Shown piece by piece: positions 25,499 to 34,607 of a stretch of 53,405 nucleotides of DNA. Every line of letters begins with the position of its first letter. Positions within the stretch are counted from its first letter, which is position 1. The notes beneath the pieces were generated by a model. That model did not search any database. It was not told where the DNA came from and worked only from the letters and a program-made list of their open reading frames with translations. The DNA is from an uncultured Parabacteroides sp. (GTDB taxonomy: Bacteria > Bacteroidota > Bacteroidia > Bacteroidales > Tannerellaceae). Both the position numbers and the translations under genes were made by a program. The stretch spans positions 1-53,405 of the forward strand of contig UQLN01000034.1 in assembly GCA_900541965.1 (NCBI GenBank), written 5' to 3'.

Positions 25499-26824
25499 TT
25501 ATCTTTTGAAAGAAGGAAATTTCTTTCCTCCCGGTTTCGCAGTCGTAAGCATACGCATCATCTTACGGGTTTCATCGAATTGCTTAATCAACTTGTTCAC
25601 TTCCTGAATAGAAGTACCGCTACCTTTAGCAATACGCTGACGGCGTGAACCGTTCAATATGGCAGGATTTGTACGTTCTACCGGAGTCATGGAATAAATA
25701 ATTGCTTCTATGCTCTTAAAAGCATTATCGTCAATATCAATATCCTTCAAGGCTTTGCCAACACCAGGAATCATAGAAGCCAGTTCCTTCAGGTTACCCA
25801 TCTTCTTAATTTGCTGAATCTGGGAAATAAAGTCATTGAAATCGAACTGATTCTTAGCTATCTTTTTCTGTAAGCGTTTGGCTTCCTCTTCGTCATACTG
25901 TTCCTGTGCACGTTCTACCAAAGAAACAATGTCGCCCATACCCAGGATACGGTCTGCCATACGTTCGGGATGGAAGATATCCAGTGCATCCATCTTTTCA
26001 CCTGTACCGACAAATTTTATAGGCTTATCCACTACAGTACGGATAGAAAGAGCAGCACCACCACGAGTATCACCATCGAGTTTCGTCAAAACAACACCAT
26101 CGAAATCCAGACGTTCGTTAAATTCCTTAGCCGTATTCACAGCATCCTGTCCGGTCATGGCATCCACAACGAACAAGGTTTCATCCGGTTGGATAGCGCT
26201 CTTAATGGCAGCTATCTCTTTCATCATTTGCTCATCAATAGCAAGACGACCTGCCGTATCGACTATGACCACGTCATTCCCTTTGGCACGTGCCTCACGG
26301 ATAGCATTCATGGCAATCTCTACCGGATTCTTATTCTCGAGTTCCATATAAACAGATACACCTACCTGTTCGCCCACAACGCGCAACTGTTCGATAGCAG
26401 CCGGACGGTATACGTCACAAGCTACTAATAACGGCTTTTTACTTTTTTTCGTCTTCAGCAAATTAGCAAGTTTACCTGTGAACGTTGTTTTACCGGAACC
26501 TTGAAGACCTGACATCAAAATAATGGCAGGATTTCCTTCCAAATTTATATCCGTTGCAGTTCCCCCCATCAAAGTGGCAAGTTCGTCATGAACAATCTTC
26601 ACCATTAATTGACTGGGCTTTACAGAAGTAAGCACATTCTGTCCTAAAGCTTTATCCTTTACCGTATCAGTAAAGCTTTTTGCCACTTTATAATTTACGT
26701 CGGCATCGAGTAAAGCTCTGCGCACATCCTTTAATGTTTCTGCAACATTAATCTCTGTAATCTTTCCTTCACCTTTCAACAGTTTAAACGACCTGTCTAA
26801 CCTTTCGCTTAAATTTTCAAACAT
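25499..26824 (-). CDS. ffh: Signal recognition particle protein Ffh
   Basis: A 441-residue SRP GTPase. An N domain is followed by the G domain with P-loop GLQGSGKTT, DTAGR and TKLDGDTRGG, and then the Met-rich M domain (MGNLKELASMIPG... and GSGTSIQEVNKLIKQFDETRKMMRML), which binds SRP RNA and signal sequences. It targets inner-membrane proteins co-translationally. No SRP RNA gene was recognised in the window. Confidence 0.97.
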   Translation of the reverse strand: MFENLSERLDRSFKLLKGEGKITEINVAETLKDVRRALLDADVNYKVAKSFTDTVKDKALGQNVLTSVKPSQLMVKIVHDELATLMGGTATDINLEGNPAIILMSGLQGSGKTTFTGKLANLLKTKKSKKPLLVACDVYRPAAIEQLRVVGEQVGVSVYMELENKNPVEIAMNAIREARAKGNDVVIVDTAGRLAIDEQMMKEIAAIKSAIQPDETLFVVDAMTGQDAVNTAKEFNERLDFDGVVLTKLDGDTRGGAALSIRTVVDKPIKFVGTGEKMDALDIFHPERMADRILGMGDIVSLVERAQEQYDEEEAKRLQKKIAKNQFDFNDFISQIQQIKKMGNLKELASMIPGVGKALKDIDIDDNAFKSIEAIIYSMTPVERTNPAILNGSRRQRIAKGSGTSIQEVNKLIKQFDETRKMMRMLTTAKPGGKKFPSFKR

Positions 26825-26870
26825 AATTCGTATATGTATTTATTTTATCTTCAATTCTATGAATAAGGCG

Positions 26871-26878
26871 CAAAGGTA
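26871..26878 (-). promoter_or_regulatory. -7 promoter element for ffh-folD
   Basis: TACCTTTG on the minus strand, 47 nt before the ffh ATG, matches TAnnTTTG. No clear -33 box is seen. Confidence 0.5.
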
Positions 26879-26897
26879 CAAAAAAGGATGTAAACCT

Positions 26898-28223
26898 CTA
26901 AATCTTTTTATTCTGCCAATTGCCTTTTTTCAAATAAATCATACACAACAATAACAATCCGGTATAATAGATTGCCTCTACCGTAAAACAAATATAAACA
27001 GGTTCCTGCAGACGCATTCCGACCACATAAACGTATAAACAATAAAAAACAAGCGTAACAATCTCTATCCACAATGCAGAACGGGTGTTCCCTGTTCCTG
27101 AAACGCCATTAAACACGACGTTGCTGACTGCGGCAACCAACAAGGCTACCGATATAACATAGACCGATGAAACTGAATCTTCCAACAACCGTACTTCATT
27201 CGTATAAACAGACAGTATAGTATCCGGAAAAATACAGACAATCGCAACAAACAATGCCATAATCCCCAACGATAATTTAGCTATCCTTGAGATAATAGGA
27301 ATCACCTGATTGACATGGCCCGCTCCAATTGCATTACTTACAAATGTATTTGTTGTGGTTGACAGGGAATTTATAGGTATCAACATCACAATATAAACAC
27401 TACGCACAATATTGGCAATAGCAAGTTCACGCTGTCCTAGCCGCTCTACTGCAACAAAGAACATAAACCAAGTACTCATTGAAATAAAATATTGTAACAT
27501 CATAAAGATTGAAATACTTAATACCCGCTTTAACAAGTTCAAATCAAATGAGGTTATCTTATCTAAACCATATTTACGCTTGTCAACCGTCAGACGCGTA
27601 TAAACCATGAAAAACAAAATAGAAACAGCTTCCGCAACAACCGAAGCAATCGCAGCCCCCTTTATTCCCATCTGAGGAAAACCGCCATAGCCGAAAATCA
27701 ACAAATAGTCTAATATAATATTGGTCACCGCCATCAGGATTGCATTAATTGTCAACACTTTTGTTCGCGTTATACCGATAAACAAAGCACGGAACATGAC
27801 ATTAACAAAAGAAAAAAAGAATCCGAATATACGCCAATCCAAAAATTCTTCCGTTGCATGTAAAATCGTATCTGATGAAATCAACACGCGTAATATATCC
27901 GCAGCAAAGAGACGGGATAAGATAAACAATGTAACAGCCAGAACCAACAAGAAAAGGACTCCCTGTATCATTACCGGGCCGACTTCTCTATAATTTCTTT
28001 CCCCATTACGTCGTGCCATTACAATCTGAGAACCGGTACTAAACCCAAATGCTATCGTAAAAGCACAGATATAATATAAGCCCCCCATTGCTGCGGCACC
28101 TAATTCAACTTCTCCTACCCTGCCTAAAAAAGCAGTATCTGTTACATTAATAATATTTTGTGCCAGAAGGCTTAAAAAAATAGGATAACTTACATTCCAA
28201 ATTTGCTTATTTGTATATACCAT
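26898..28223 (-). CDS. MATE-family efflux transporter
   Basis: A 441-residue, 12-TM multidrug/toxin exporter of the DinF-like MATE group (IWNVSYPIFLSLLAQNIINVTDTAFLGRVGEVELGAAA, GTGNTRSALWIE). The start at 28223 (MVYTNKQIWNVSYP) is preferred. The frame is open back to 28271, but that extension runs through the T-run and hairpin of the panCD terminator and adds an atypical N-terminus. Substrates are unknown. Confidence 0.9.
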   Translation of the reverse strand: MVYTNKQIWNVSYPIFLSLLAQNIINVTDTAFLGRVGEVELGAAAMGGLYYICAFTIAFGFSTGSQIVMARRNGERNYREVGPVMIQGVLFLLVLAVTLFILSRLFAADILRVLISSDTILHATEEFLDWRIFGFFFSFVNVMFRALFIGITRTKVLTINAILMAVTNIILDYLLIFGYGGFPQMGIKGAAIASVVAEAVSILFFMVYTRLTVDKRKYGLDKITSFDLNLLKRVLSISIFMMLQYFISMSTWFMFFVAVERLGQRELAIANIVRSVYIVMLIPINSLSTTTNTFVSNAIGAGHVNQVIPIISRIAKLSLGIMALFVAIVCIFPDTILSVYTNEVRLLEDSVSSVYVISVALLVAAVSNVVFNGVSGTGNTRSALWIEIVTLVFYCLYVYVVGMRLQEPVYICFTVEAIYYTGLLLLCMIYLKKGNWQNKKI

Positions 28224-28253
28224 ATAAATGAGGATCAGGTAAATTTTACTCAT

Positions 28254-28283
28254 AAAAAAAGCCCGTCGCATCGGACGGGCTTT
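28254..28283 (-). terminator. Terminator of the panC-panD transcript
   Basis: On the minus strand, AAGCCCGTC and GACGGGCTT (28274-28282/28259-28267) form a 9-bp GC-rich stem followed by seven Ts. Confidence 0.88.
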
Positions 28284-28322
28284 CCATTGTTGCTATATTG
28301 CACTAATTTCTGCGATCGATGC

Positions 28323-28673
28323 TTATATCAATTTATTTGTTGCCGTATCAGGAAATACTACTGATGGCTTGAATGTTTTAGCCTCTTCAAAATCCATCAA
28401 TGCATATGACATTATGATAATAATATCACCCGGTTGGGCTTTACGGGCAGCTGCACCATTTAAACAAACGACACCGGAACCACGTTCCCCTTTAATGATA
28501 TAAGTTTCAAAACGCTCTCCGTTATTGTTATTTACAATAGCGACCTTCTCGTTGGCGATCAAGTTTGCGGCATCCAACAAATCCTCATCAACTGTGATAC
28601 TGCCGATATAATTCAGATTTGCTTCTGTCACCGTGACACGGTGAATCTTCGATTTAACTACTTCTATTAACAT
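28323..28673 (-). CDS. panD: Aspartate 1-decarboxylase proenzyme
   Basis: A 116-residue pyruvoyl enzyme that makes beta-alanine. The Gly24-Ser25 bond in NYIGSITVD is the self-cleavage site that generates the pyruvoyl group. KIHRVTVTEA and NGAAARKAQPGDIIIIMSY are conserved. It lies 60 nt downstream of panC, which uses its product. Confidence 0.97.
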   Translation of the reverse strand: MLIEVVKSKIHRVTVTEANLNYIGSITVDEDLLDAANLIANEKVAIVNNNNGERFETYIIKGERGSGVVCLNGAAARKAQPGDIIIIMSYALMDFEEAKTFKPSVVFPDTATNKLI

Positions 28674-28733
28674 CGTCTTTCTATAAATTGATTTCCACTC
28701 TGCTATTCAGGAAAAAGCAGTAATATCAGCTTT

Positions 28734-29573
28734 TTAGTACTTTATGTTATCAATCAAACGAACTTCTCCGCAATATACAGTAATACAACCTACCGGATAA
28801 GTCGTATCCGACCAGTTACGGATAGACTCCATTGTATTCCCGTCCACTATTTCAAAATACTCAACACGCATTACGGGGTCGGCATTTATCGTATTTACAA
28901 CATAATCAATTACCTCCTGTACACTTTTTCCGGCTGCAAAGTTAGCACTTTCTTTTAAGGTTCGGGCAATCAACGGTGCTTTTTGACGCTGCTCGGGAGT
29001 TAAACGAACATTCCGGCTACTCAAAGCCAGCCCATCTGTTTCGCGAATAATCGGACAATCATTGATTGTTACAGGGATATTCAACTGTTTGACCATTGCA
29101 CGGATCACTGCAATCTGCTGGAAATCTTTTTCTCCGAAATAGGCATTGTCCGGTCCTACAATATAAAATAATCGGCTGACAACCTGGGCTACACCATTGA
29201 AGTGTCCCGGACGGCGCGCGCCTTCCATCACCGCGGAGACTGTACCAAAATCAAATGTGCGGGTATCCGGCTCCGGATACATCTCTGCTTCAGAAGGGGC
29301 AAAGACATAATCACAACCTGCCGGTTCCAAAAGGGCACAATCTTTATCCAATGTGCGAGGATAAGTTACCAAATCATTTTTATCATTAAACTGAGTCGGA
29401 TTAACAAATACACTCACCACACATATATCATTTTCTTCCGCACAACGCTTTACCAAGCTAAGGTGTCCGTTATGCAATGCCCCCATAGTCGGGACAAGAC
29501 CAATTCGCTTGTTATTCTGCTTTTCTATAGCAAGATAACTTTTTAATTCTTTGATACTGCTTACTATTTTCAT
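28734..29573 (-). CDS. panC: Pantothenate synthetase
   Basis: A 279-residue ligase that joins pantoate and beta-alanine using ATP. The HIGH-like motif is LHNGH in VPTMGALHNGHLSL. FVNPTQFN, FGEKDFQQ and the KMSKS-like LSSRN segment are present. It forms an operon with panD. On the minus strand TTGCTTTG (29597-29604) is a near-match to a -7 element. Confidence 0.97.
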   Translation of the reverse strand: MKIVSSIKELKSYLAIEKQNNKRIGLVPTMGALHNGHLSLVKRCAEENDICVVSVFVNPTQFNDKNDLVTYPRTLDKDCALLEPAGCDYVFAPSEAEMYPEPDTRTFDFGTVSAVMEGARRPGHFNGVAQVVSRLFYIVGPDNAYFGEKDFQQIAVIRAMVKQLNIPVTINDCPIIRETDGLALSSRNVRLTPEQRQKAPLIARTLKESANFAAGKSVQEVIDYVVNTINADPVMRVEYFEIVDGNTMESIRNWSDTTYPVGCITVYCGEVRLIDNIKY

Positions 29574-29636
29574 CGCTTAGATGCTTATTGACGGTGCAAA
29601 GCAACTAAATAATTACCGTAAATGAAAGAATTTTAT

Positions 29637-29644
29637 TATCTTTG
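29637..29644 (+). promoter_or_regulatory. -7 promoter element for the GT5-like gene
   Basis: TATCTTTG matches the consensus and lies 28 nt before ATG 29673. It falls inside a longer open frame that begins at 29622, which argues that the longer frame is not the real start. Confidence 0.65.
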
Positions 29645-29672
29645 TGCCGACTTTATAAAACTAATTTACAGA

Positions 29673-30491
29673 ATGGATGCAAAAAAAATCTTGTTTATAG
29701 CCCAAGAAATAACACCCTACCTTCCAGAATCAGAGATTGCAACGATATGCAGAAATTTGCCGCAAGGCATACAGGAGCGTGGTCGTGAGATCAGAACATT
29801 CATGCCGAAATTCGGTAACATTAACGAGCGACGCAATCAGTTGCATGAAGTGATCCGCCTTTCTGGTATGAATCTCATCATTGATGACACTGATCATCCG
29901 CTTATCATCAAGGTAGCGTCCATTCAAGCTGCTCGTATGCAAATCTATTTCATCGACAATGATGATTTCTTCCAAAGAAAACACACTGTAAAAGATGAAA
30001 ATGACAATGAATACGAAGATAATGACGATCGTTCTATTTTCTACGTAAGAGGAGTTTTGGAGACTGTAAAAAAGCTCCGTTGGATTCCGGATGTAATCCA
30101 TTGTCATGGATGGATGTCGGCATTAACAGCTCTTTATATCAAGAGATTGTACGCAGACGACCCATGTCTTCGAAATGCAAAAATAGTATATTCTATTTAT
30201 AATGATGACTTTACAACTCCGTTCAGAAAAGAATTCATAAACAAGCTGAAAGATGACGGAGCAAAAGATAGCGACCTGAAAAGTATTAAAAACGATACAA
30301 GTTTTGTTGGACTAAGCAAACTTGCGATCGACATGTCTGATGGTATAATACAAGGCAGTGAAACTATTAATCAGGATATTCTGGATTATATAGAGACCAA
30401 GAAAAATATTAAATTCCTCCCCTATCAATCTCCAGATATTTATATGGACAAATTCAATGAATTTTATGATGTCATATTAGCCTCAAAATAA
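29673..30491 (+). CDS. GT5-like (glycogen/starch synthase N-domain) protein, probably non-catalytic
   Basis: A 272-residue protein starting at MDAKKILFIAQEITPYLPESE. It resembles the N-terminal Rossmann half of bacterial glycogen synthase (IQERGREIRTFMPKFGNINER, IPDVIHCHGWMSALTALYIKRLY) but stops before the C-terminal GT1-type half. The KxGGLADV motif that binds ADP-glucose is replaced by LPESEIATICRNLP. Both losses make glucosyl transfer unlikely, so a regulatory or structural role is inferred. It diverges from panC and is followed after 7 nt by a DUF4270 lipoprotein gene. Automatic pipelines would probably call it glycogen synthase. Confidence 0.75.
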   Translation: MDAKKILFIAQEITPYLPESEIATICRNLPQGIQERGREIRTFMPKFGNINERRNQLHEVIRLSGMNLIIDDTDHPLIIKVASIQAARMQIYFIDNDDFFQRKHTVKDENDNEYEDNDDRSIFYVRGVLETVKKLRWIPDVIHCHGWMSALTALYIKRLYADDPCLRNAKIVYSIYNDDFTTPFRKEFINKLKDDGAKDSDLKSIKNDTSFVGLSKLAIDMSDGIIQGSETINQDILDYIETKKNIKFLPYQSPDIYMDKFNEFYDVILASK

Positions 30492-30498
30492 TTTAGAG

Positions 30499-31866
30499 AT
30501 GAAAATCAAGCATGTGTTACTTGGATTAGGCTTAGGATTATCAATCTTAAGTGGTTGTGATGATACGCTGCATCAGGTGGGGATGAATACCATGCCTGAA
30601 TCAGATGGGGTGATTGTCTATGCTGACACTTTCTACATCAAGGGCAGAACAGTCAAAACAGATTCTGTATATGCAAGAACTATTTATGGTTCACTGGGAG
30701 AAATTTATGATCCATTATACGGCAATCTAAAATCTGATTACCTCTGCCAGTTCTACTGCCCGGAAAATTTCAGTTTCAAAAAGACTCCGATAAACGGTAA
30801 GGTTGATTCTGTTGAATTCAGGATATTATATAGTAGCTGGGTGGGAGACTCACTCGCTCCGATGACTGTCCAGTTATACGAAGTAAACAAAGCACTTCCC
30901 AGATATTTCTATACAAACGCTGATCCAAAGGATTATTATAATCCCAACTCTAATTTTGGAGTAAAATCTTATACTGCTTATGATGTAACAGTTCCTGATT
31001 CTGTCAGAAAAGCAGTAGACTCTAATGGAAATTATACATTCCAGCCCAGTGTAAAAATTAAAATGCCATTGGAAATAGGTCAGCGTTTTTACGATCAAAC
31101 CCAAAATAATCCGGCATCATTTAAAAATCAAGAAACTTTCAATGAATTCTTTCCCGGTATCTATGTTACAACTACAATGGGTACAGGAAACATTTTGAAT
31201 ATTGATGCTTCCATTATGTCTATCTACTATAAGTATATAGTCAAAGGGTCTGCCGGACAAGATTCAATTGTCAAAACAAACGAATCTTTCAGTGTAACCT
31301 CGGAAGTCGTCCAATTAAATCGTATCCAGAATGAGAAATTAGACGATTTACTCAAACCGAGTGACGAGTTTGCTTATATAAAAAGTCCATCAGGTGTATA
31401 TACGGAACTGACTATCCCGGCAAAAGAAATTGCACCAATTATCAAGGGGCGTATTCTAAGTAACCTTTCATTCAACCTGAAGGCTGAACCTCAAGAAAAA
31501 TGGGATTTTGCATTCAAAGCACCAGACAATTTGTTGCTACTACCTAAAGATTCGGTAGACACTTTCTTTAAAGAAAGCAAAGTAGAAAATAACAAGACTT
31601 CATATCGTGGGCAATATACAGCTTCAACACGTACTTATACATTCGGTAACATCTCCAATTTGCTAAAAGATCATATAGAGAAAGCTCCGGAAAAAGATTT
31701 GGTCCTGAGTGTTATTCCAGTGGAACGCAAAACTTCCACTTCAAGCGACTATTACGGAACATCTACGGAATACACATCTGCAATAAGCAACTACCTGAGA
31801 CCATCCGGCGTTAAACTCCGCATTGATAAGGAAATCAGAGTGGTGAGCATAAAGTATAAGGAATAG
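30499..31866 (+). CDS. DUF4270 lipoprotein
   Basis: A 455-residue exported lipoprotein (lipobox ILSGC, Cys20). The body is beta-rich with YGNLKSDYLCQFYCP and VDSVEFRILYSSWVGD, the pattern of Bacteroidetes DUF4270 proteins, which are of unknown function and probably sit in the outer membrane or at the surface. It starts 7 nt after the GT5-like gene and is closed by a clear terminator, so the two form a two-gene operon. Confidence 0.8.
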   Translation: MKIKHVLLGLGLGLSILSGCDDTLHQVGMNTMPESDGVIVYADTFYIKGRTVKTDSVYARTIYGSLGEIYDPLYGNLKSDYLCQFYCPENFSFKKTPINGKVDSVEFRILYSSWVGDSLAPMTVQLYEVNKALPRYFYTNADPKDYYNPNSNFGVKSYTAYDVTVPDSVRKAVDSNGNYTFQPSVKIKMPLEIGQRFYDQTQNNPASFKNQETFNEFFPGIYVTTTMGTGNILNIDASIMSIYYKYIVKGSAGQDSIVKTNESFSVTSEVVQLNRIQNEKLDDLLKPSDEFAYIKSPSGVYTELTIPAKEIAPIIKGRILSNLSFNLKAEPQEKWDFAFKAPDNLLLLPKDSVDTFFKESKVENNKTSYRGQYTASTRTYTFGNISNLLKDHIEKAPEKDLVLSVIPVERKTSTSSDYYGTSTEYTSAISNYLRPSGVKLRIDKEIRVVSIKYKE

Positions 31867-31882
31867 CATAAATGATATAATA

Positions 31883-31920
31883 AAAAAGCACCTGTTTAAA
31901 TTAAAACAAGTGCTTTTTTT
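31883..31920 (+). terminator. Terminator of the DUF4270 operon
   Basis: AAAAAGCAC and TGTTT pair with AAACA and GTGCTTTTTTT around a short loop. The distal arm ends in a 7-T run. Confidence 0.85.
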
Positions 31921-31961
31921 GTTTAAAATAGTATTTATTGTTTTCCTTTTTAGTATCAAAT

Positions 31962-31998
31962 AAAAAAGGAGGATATGTCAAGTACACATCCTCCTTAT
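31962..31998 (-). terminator. Terminator of the GH57 operon
   Basis: AAGGAGGAT (31966-31974) and ATCCTCCTT (31988-31996) form the stem. On the minus strand the hairpin is followed by six Ts. It is located 19 nt past the GH57 stop. Confidence 0.82.
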
Positions 31999-32016
31999 CA
32001 AAAACATTATTCTACA

Positions 32017-33306
32017 CTACTTCTTTGCTAACTTTTTCTTCAACTTATCCACTTCCTGCTGCAAACCTTCAATTTCCTCTCCTTGATTTTTGATTGTGGT
32101 CAGAAGAGAATTTAATTCTTCATTCTCAATCGTTTCAGGGAACTCTGCATTCACACGGACAATAAAATCAGATAACACATTCATGTAATTATTAAATGCG
32201 TCGTATGGGTTATCATACGGACTGAAACCTGTCCCCATATGTTTAGTACTCATATAATAGAAATGGTCACTACTCTGTAGATAATACCAGTCCTGACGAA
32301 TACGGCGGGTTTGGCTCAAACGAACACGTTCGCCTATTTCATTCAGTTTGTGGAAAGCTTCCTGCTGCAATACATTTCCCAACCATGAACTACAGTCTCT
32401 TTCTTCGTCGACCCATGACATAGGATAAGGTACAGAAATACAATCTACCGGTTTAATCAAGTTAAACACCTCAGAAGGGGTTGAGAAACCGATTCCTTTA
32501 TCTGCAGCAAAACGAGGCAAAGCTTTGAAAAATTCAAAAATACCTGTTTCTGCCGGATGCAGCGATCCTAATACTTCATAGTTCATGAACAAATTAATTA
32601 TCTGTTCAGACTCTGGAGTTTCGGCAATCCACGACATAAACTTATCAGCAGTCAAAGGATATTCATTCCAACTATAATTGCTGAAACGGTCTGATAAATC
32701 TTCACTGAAACGGTCATTCTTCAACAATAATTTCAGCTTGGGCTCTACACAAGAAGAATATACATAGTTCGGACTTTTCCATCCCAGTATATGCTTAGCA
32801 CCTTCTGTTAACATGCCTTTATACCCCATCTTATAAACCATTTCCGAAATTTCATCGGAATAAATCAATTCAGTATTACGGAATACTTTCGGTTTAACAC
32901 CAAATAGACTCTTAATTTTATCTTCCTGCTTCTGCACCTGATGTTGGAATTCAGCAGGATCACCTAAAGAGGAAAGAGAGTGTGCATAAGTTTCAGCCAA
33001 AAATTCTACATTTCCTGTAGCAGCAAGTTCTTTAAAGCTATCTATTACTTCGGGAGCATAAATTTCCATCTGCTCCAAAGCCATACCGGAAATAGAAAAT
33101 GCAACTTTAAACTTTCCACCACTTGTTTTTATCATATCCAAAATCACCTTATTGGCAGGGAGATAACAACGTTCAGTAATGCGGCGGATAATTTCTTCAT
33201 TTTGGAAATCATCATAATAATAATGGTCATTTCCTATATCAAAGAAACGGTATCTTTTCAAGCGGAACGGTTGATGTATCTGAAAATAAAAGCAGATCGT
33301 CTTCAT
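32017..33306 (-). CDS. GH57 alpha-amylase-like protein with altered active site
   Basis: A 429-residue cytosolic protein. HQP (11-13), FLAETYAHSL and VFRNTELIYSDE (Glu146, the expected nucleophile) are GH57 motifs. The fourth motif, normally with an Asp in a MDYE-like context as acid/base, reads FMNYEVLG with Asn242. The C-terminal 30 residues form a coiled coil (LQQEVDKLKKKLAKK). Family knowledge says GH57 enzymes act on alpha-glucans. The Asn suggests weak or no hydrolysis, perhaps glucan binding only. It is the last gene of a glycogen operon with a GT4 enzyme and a debranching enzyme. Confidence 0.85.
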   Translation of the reverse strand: MKTICFYFQIHQPFRLKRYRFFDIGNDHYYYDDFQNEEIIRRITERCYLPANKVILDMIKTSGGKFKVAFSISGMALEQMEIYAPEVIDSFKELAATGNVEFLAETYAHSLSSLGDPAEFQHQVQKQEDKIKSLFGVKPKVFRNTELIYSDEISEMVYKMGYKGMLTEGAKHILGWKSPNYVYSSCVEPKLKLLLKNDRFSEDLSDRFSNYSWNEYPLTADKFMSWIAETPESEQIINLFMNYEVLGSLHPAETGIFEFFKALPRFAADKGIGFSTPSEVFNLIKPVDCISVPYPMSWVDEERDCSSWLGNVLQQEAFHKLNEIGERVRLSQTRRIRQDWYYLQSSDHFYYMSTKHMGTGFSPYDNPYDAFNNYMNVLSDFIVRVNAEFPETIENEELNSLLTTIKNQGEEIEGLQQEVDKLKKKLAKK

Positions 33307-33333
33307 AATATCTTATTTTAATTTTTGTCTATT

Positions 33334-34596
33334 CTATTTATTAATCACCTGGTCGTATATACGACGAACCTTTTGTCCGGCATATTCCCATTTTATATTA
33401 TCAACTTCTCTCTTTCCTTCCACTTTCAGGAATTCATGCATAGCCGGATAAGTAATAATTGCATACATAGCATCTGCCAATGCTTCTATATCCCAATAAT
33501 CCACTTTTACTGCATAATCCAAGATTTCAGCACAACCGGATTGTTTGGATATAATAGATGGCACACCACACTGCATAGCTTCTAAAGGAGAAATACCAAA
33601 CGGCTCGGAAACCGAGGGCATCACATACACATCACTAGCCTTCAACACTTCATAAACCTGTTTTCCTTTCATAAAACCGGTAAAATGAAAACGATCCGAA
33701 ATATTACGAGCAGCAGCCAAACGGATCATCTGGTCCATCATATCACCGCTTCCTGCCATAACAAAACGTGCATGCGGAGCTTTTGCCAATACTTTTGCAG
33801 CAGCTTCGACAAAATATTCAGGTCCTTTTTGCATAGTGATACGTCCAAGGAAAGTAATCACCTTATCTTTTACACCTTTTTTATCCTGTATAGCCAAAAT
33901 TTCCGGGCTCATCGGCTCCACGGCATTATGAACAGTCGTCACTTTCGCAGGATCCTGATGATATTTCTCAATCACTGTCTGACGTGTCAGATTACTAACA
34001 GTTATAATGTGATCGGCATTGTCCATTCCATTCTTTTCTATTGCATATACATCCGGATTCACATTTCCACGGCTACGGTCGTAATCAGTAGCATGTACAT
34101 GGATAACCAATGGCTTCCCACTTACATTTTTTGCATGGATACCTGCCGGATAAGTCAGCCAGTCGTGAGCATGAATAATATCATACTGCTCTGTCCGTGC
34201 CACAACTCCTGCTACAATAGAATAATTATTAATCTCTTCCAGCAAATTATCAGGATAACGCCCGGAGAACTCCATGCATCCCAAATCGTTTACATGCCTG
34301 TAGCTAAAATCGGCGTAAATATGATCCCGAAAATCATAATATTTCTGCGGATCCATATATTTGGACAGACGTTCTTTTACGTAATCCATATTTACATCAC
34401 GCCACACTATCGGTACATTACACATTCCTATTATTTTCAAAAAACTCTGGTCTTCATCCCCCCAAGGCTTCGGAATACAAAAAGTTATATCCATATCGGG
34501 CTGCATGGCCATACCTCGCGTAAGACCAAAACTTGCCGTACCTAAACCTCCTAAAATATGAGGCGGGAATTCCCATCCAAACATCAATGCTTTCAT
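33334..34596 (-). CDS. GT4-family glycosyltransferase of the glycogen cluster
   Basis: A 420-residue GT-B enzyme. The N-terminus FGWEFPPHILGGLGTASFGLTRGM has the Gly-rich loop, HAHDWLTYPAG is typical of glucan synthases, TFLGRITMQKGPEYFVEAA begins the second half, and EPFGISPLE is the E-x7-E nucleotide-sugar motif. Placed between the debranching enzyme gene (12 nt) and GH57 gene (27 nt), it probably transfers glucose to an alpha-glucan. The exact donor and acceptor are not known. Confidence 0.85.
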   Translation of the reverse strand: MKALMFGWEFPPHILGGLGTASFGLTRGMAMQPDMDITFCIPKPWGDEDQSFLKIIGMCNVPIVWRDVNMDYVKERLSKYMDPQKYYDFRDHIYADFSYRHVNDLGCMEFSGRYPDNLLEEINNYSIVAGVVARTEQYDIIHAHDWLTYPAGIHAKNVSGKPLVIHVHATDYDRSRGNVNPDVYAIEKNGMDNADHIITVSNLTRQTVIEKYHQDPAKVTTVHNAVEPMSPEILAIQDKKGVKDKVITFLGRITMQKGPEYFVEAAAKVLAKAPHARFVMAGSGDMMDQMIRLAAARNISDRFHFTGFMKGKQVYEVLKASDVYVMPSVSEPFGISPLEAMQCGVPSIISKQSGCAEILDYAVKVDYWDIEALADAMYAIITYPAMHEFLKVEGKREVDNIKWEYAGQKVRRIYDQVINK

Positions 34597-34607
34597 ATGG
34601 TATTGTT

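Noticed and set aside
28224..28271. Longer N-terminus for the MATE transporter
   Set aside because: The extension runs through the panCD terminator stem and T-run; homologous-looking sequence begins at MVYTNKQIWN.
33685..34545. 286-codon plus-strand frame opposite the GT4 gene
   Set aside because: It is an antisense shadow of a well-supported glycosyltransferase and has a Cys/His/Ile-rich composition unlike a real protein.
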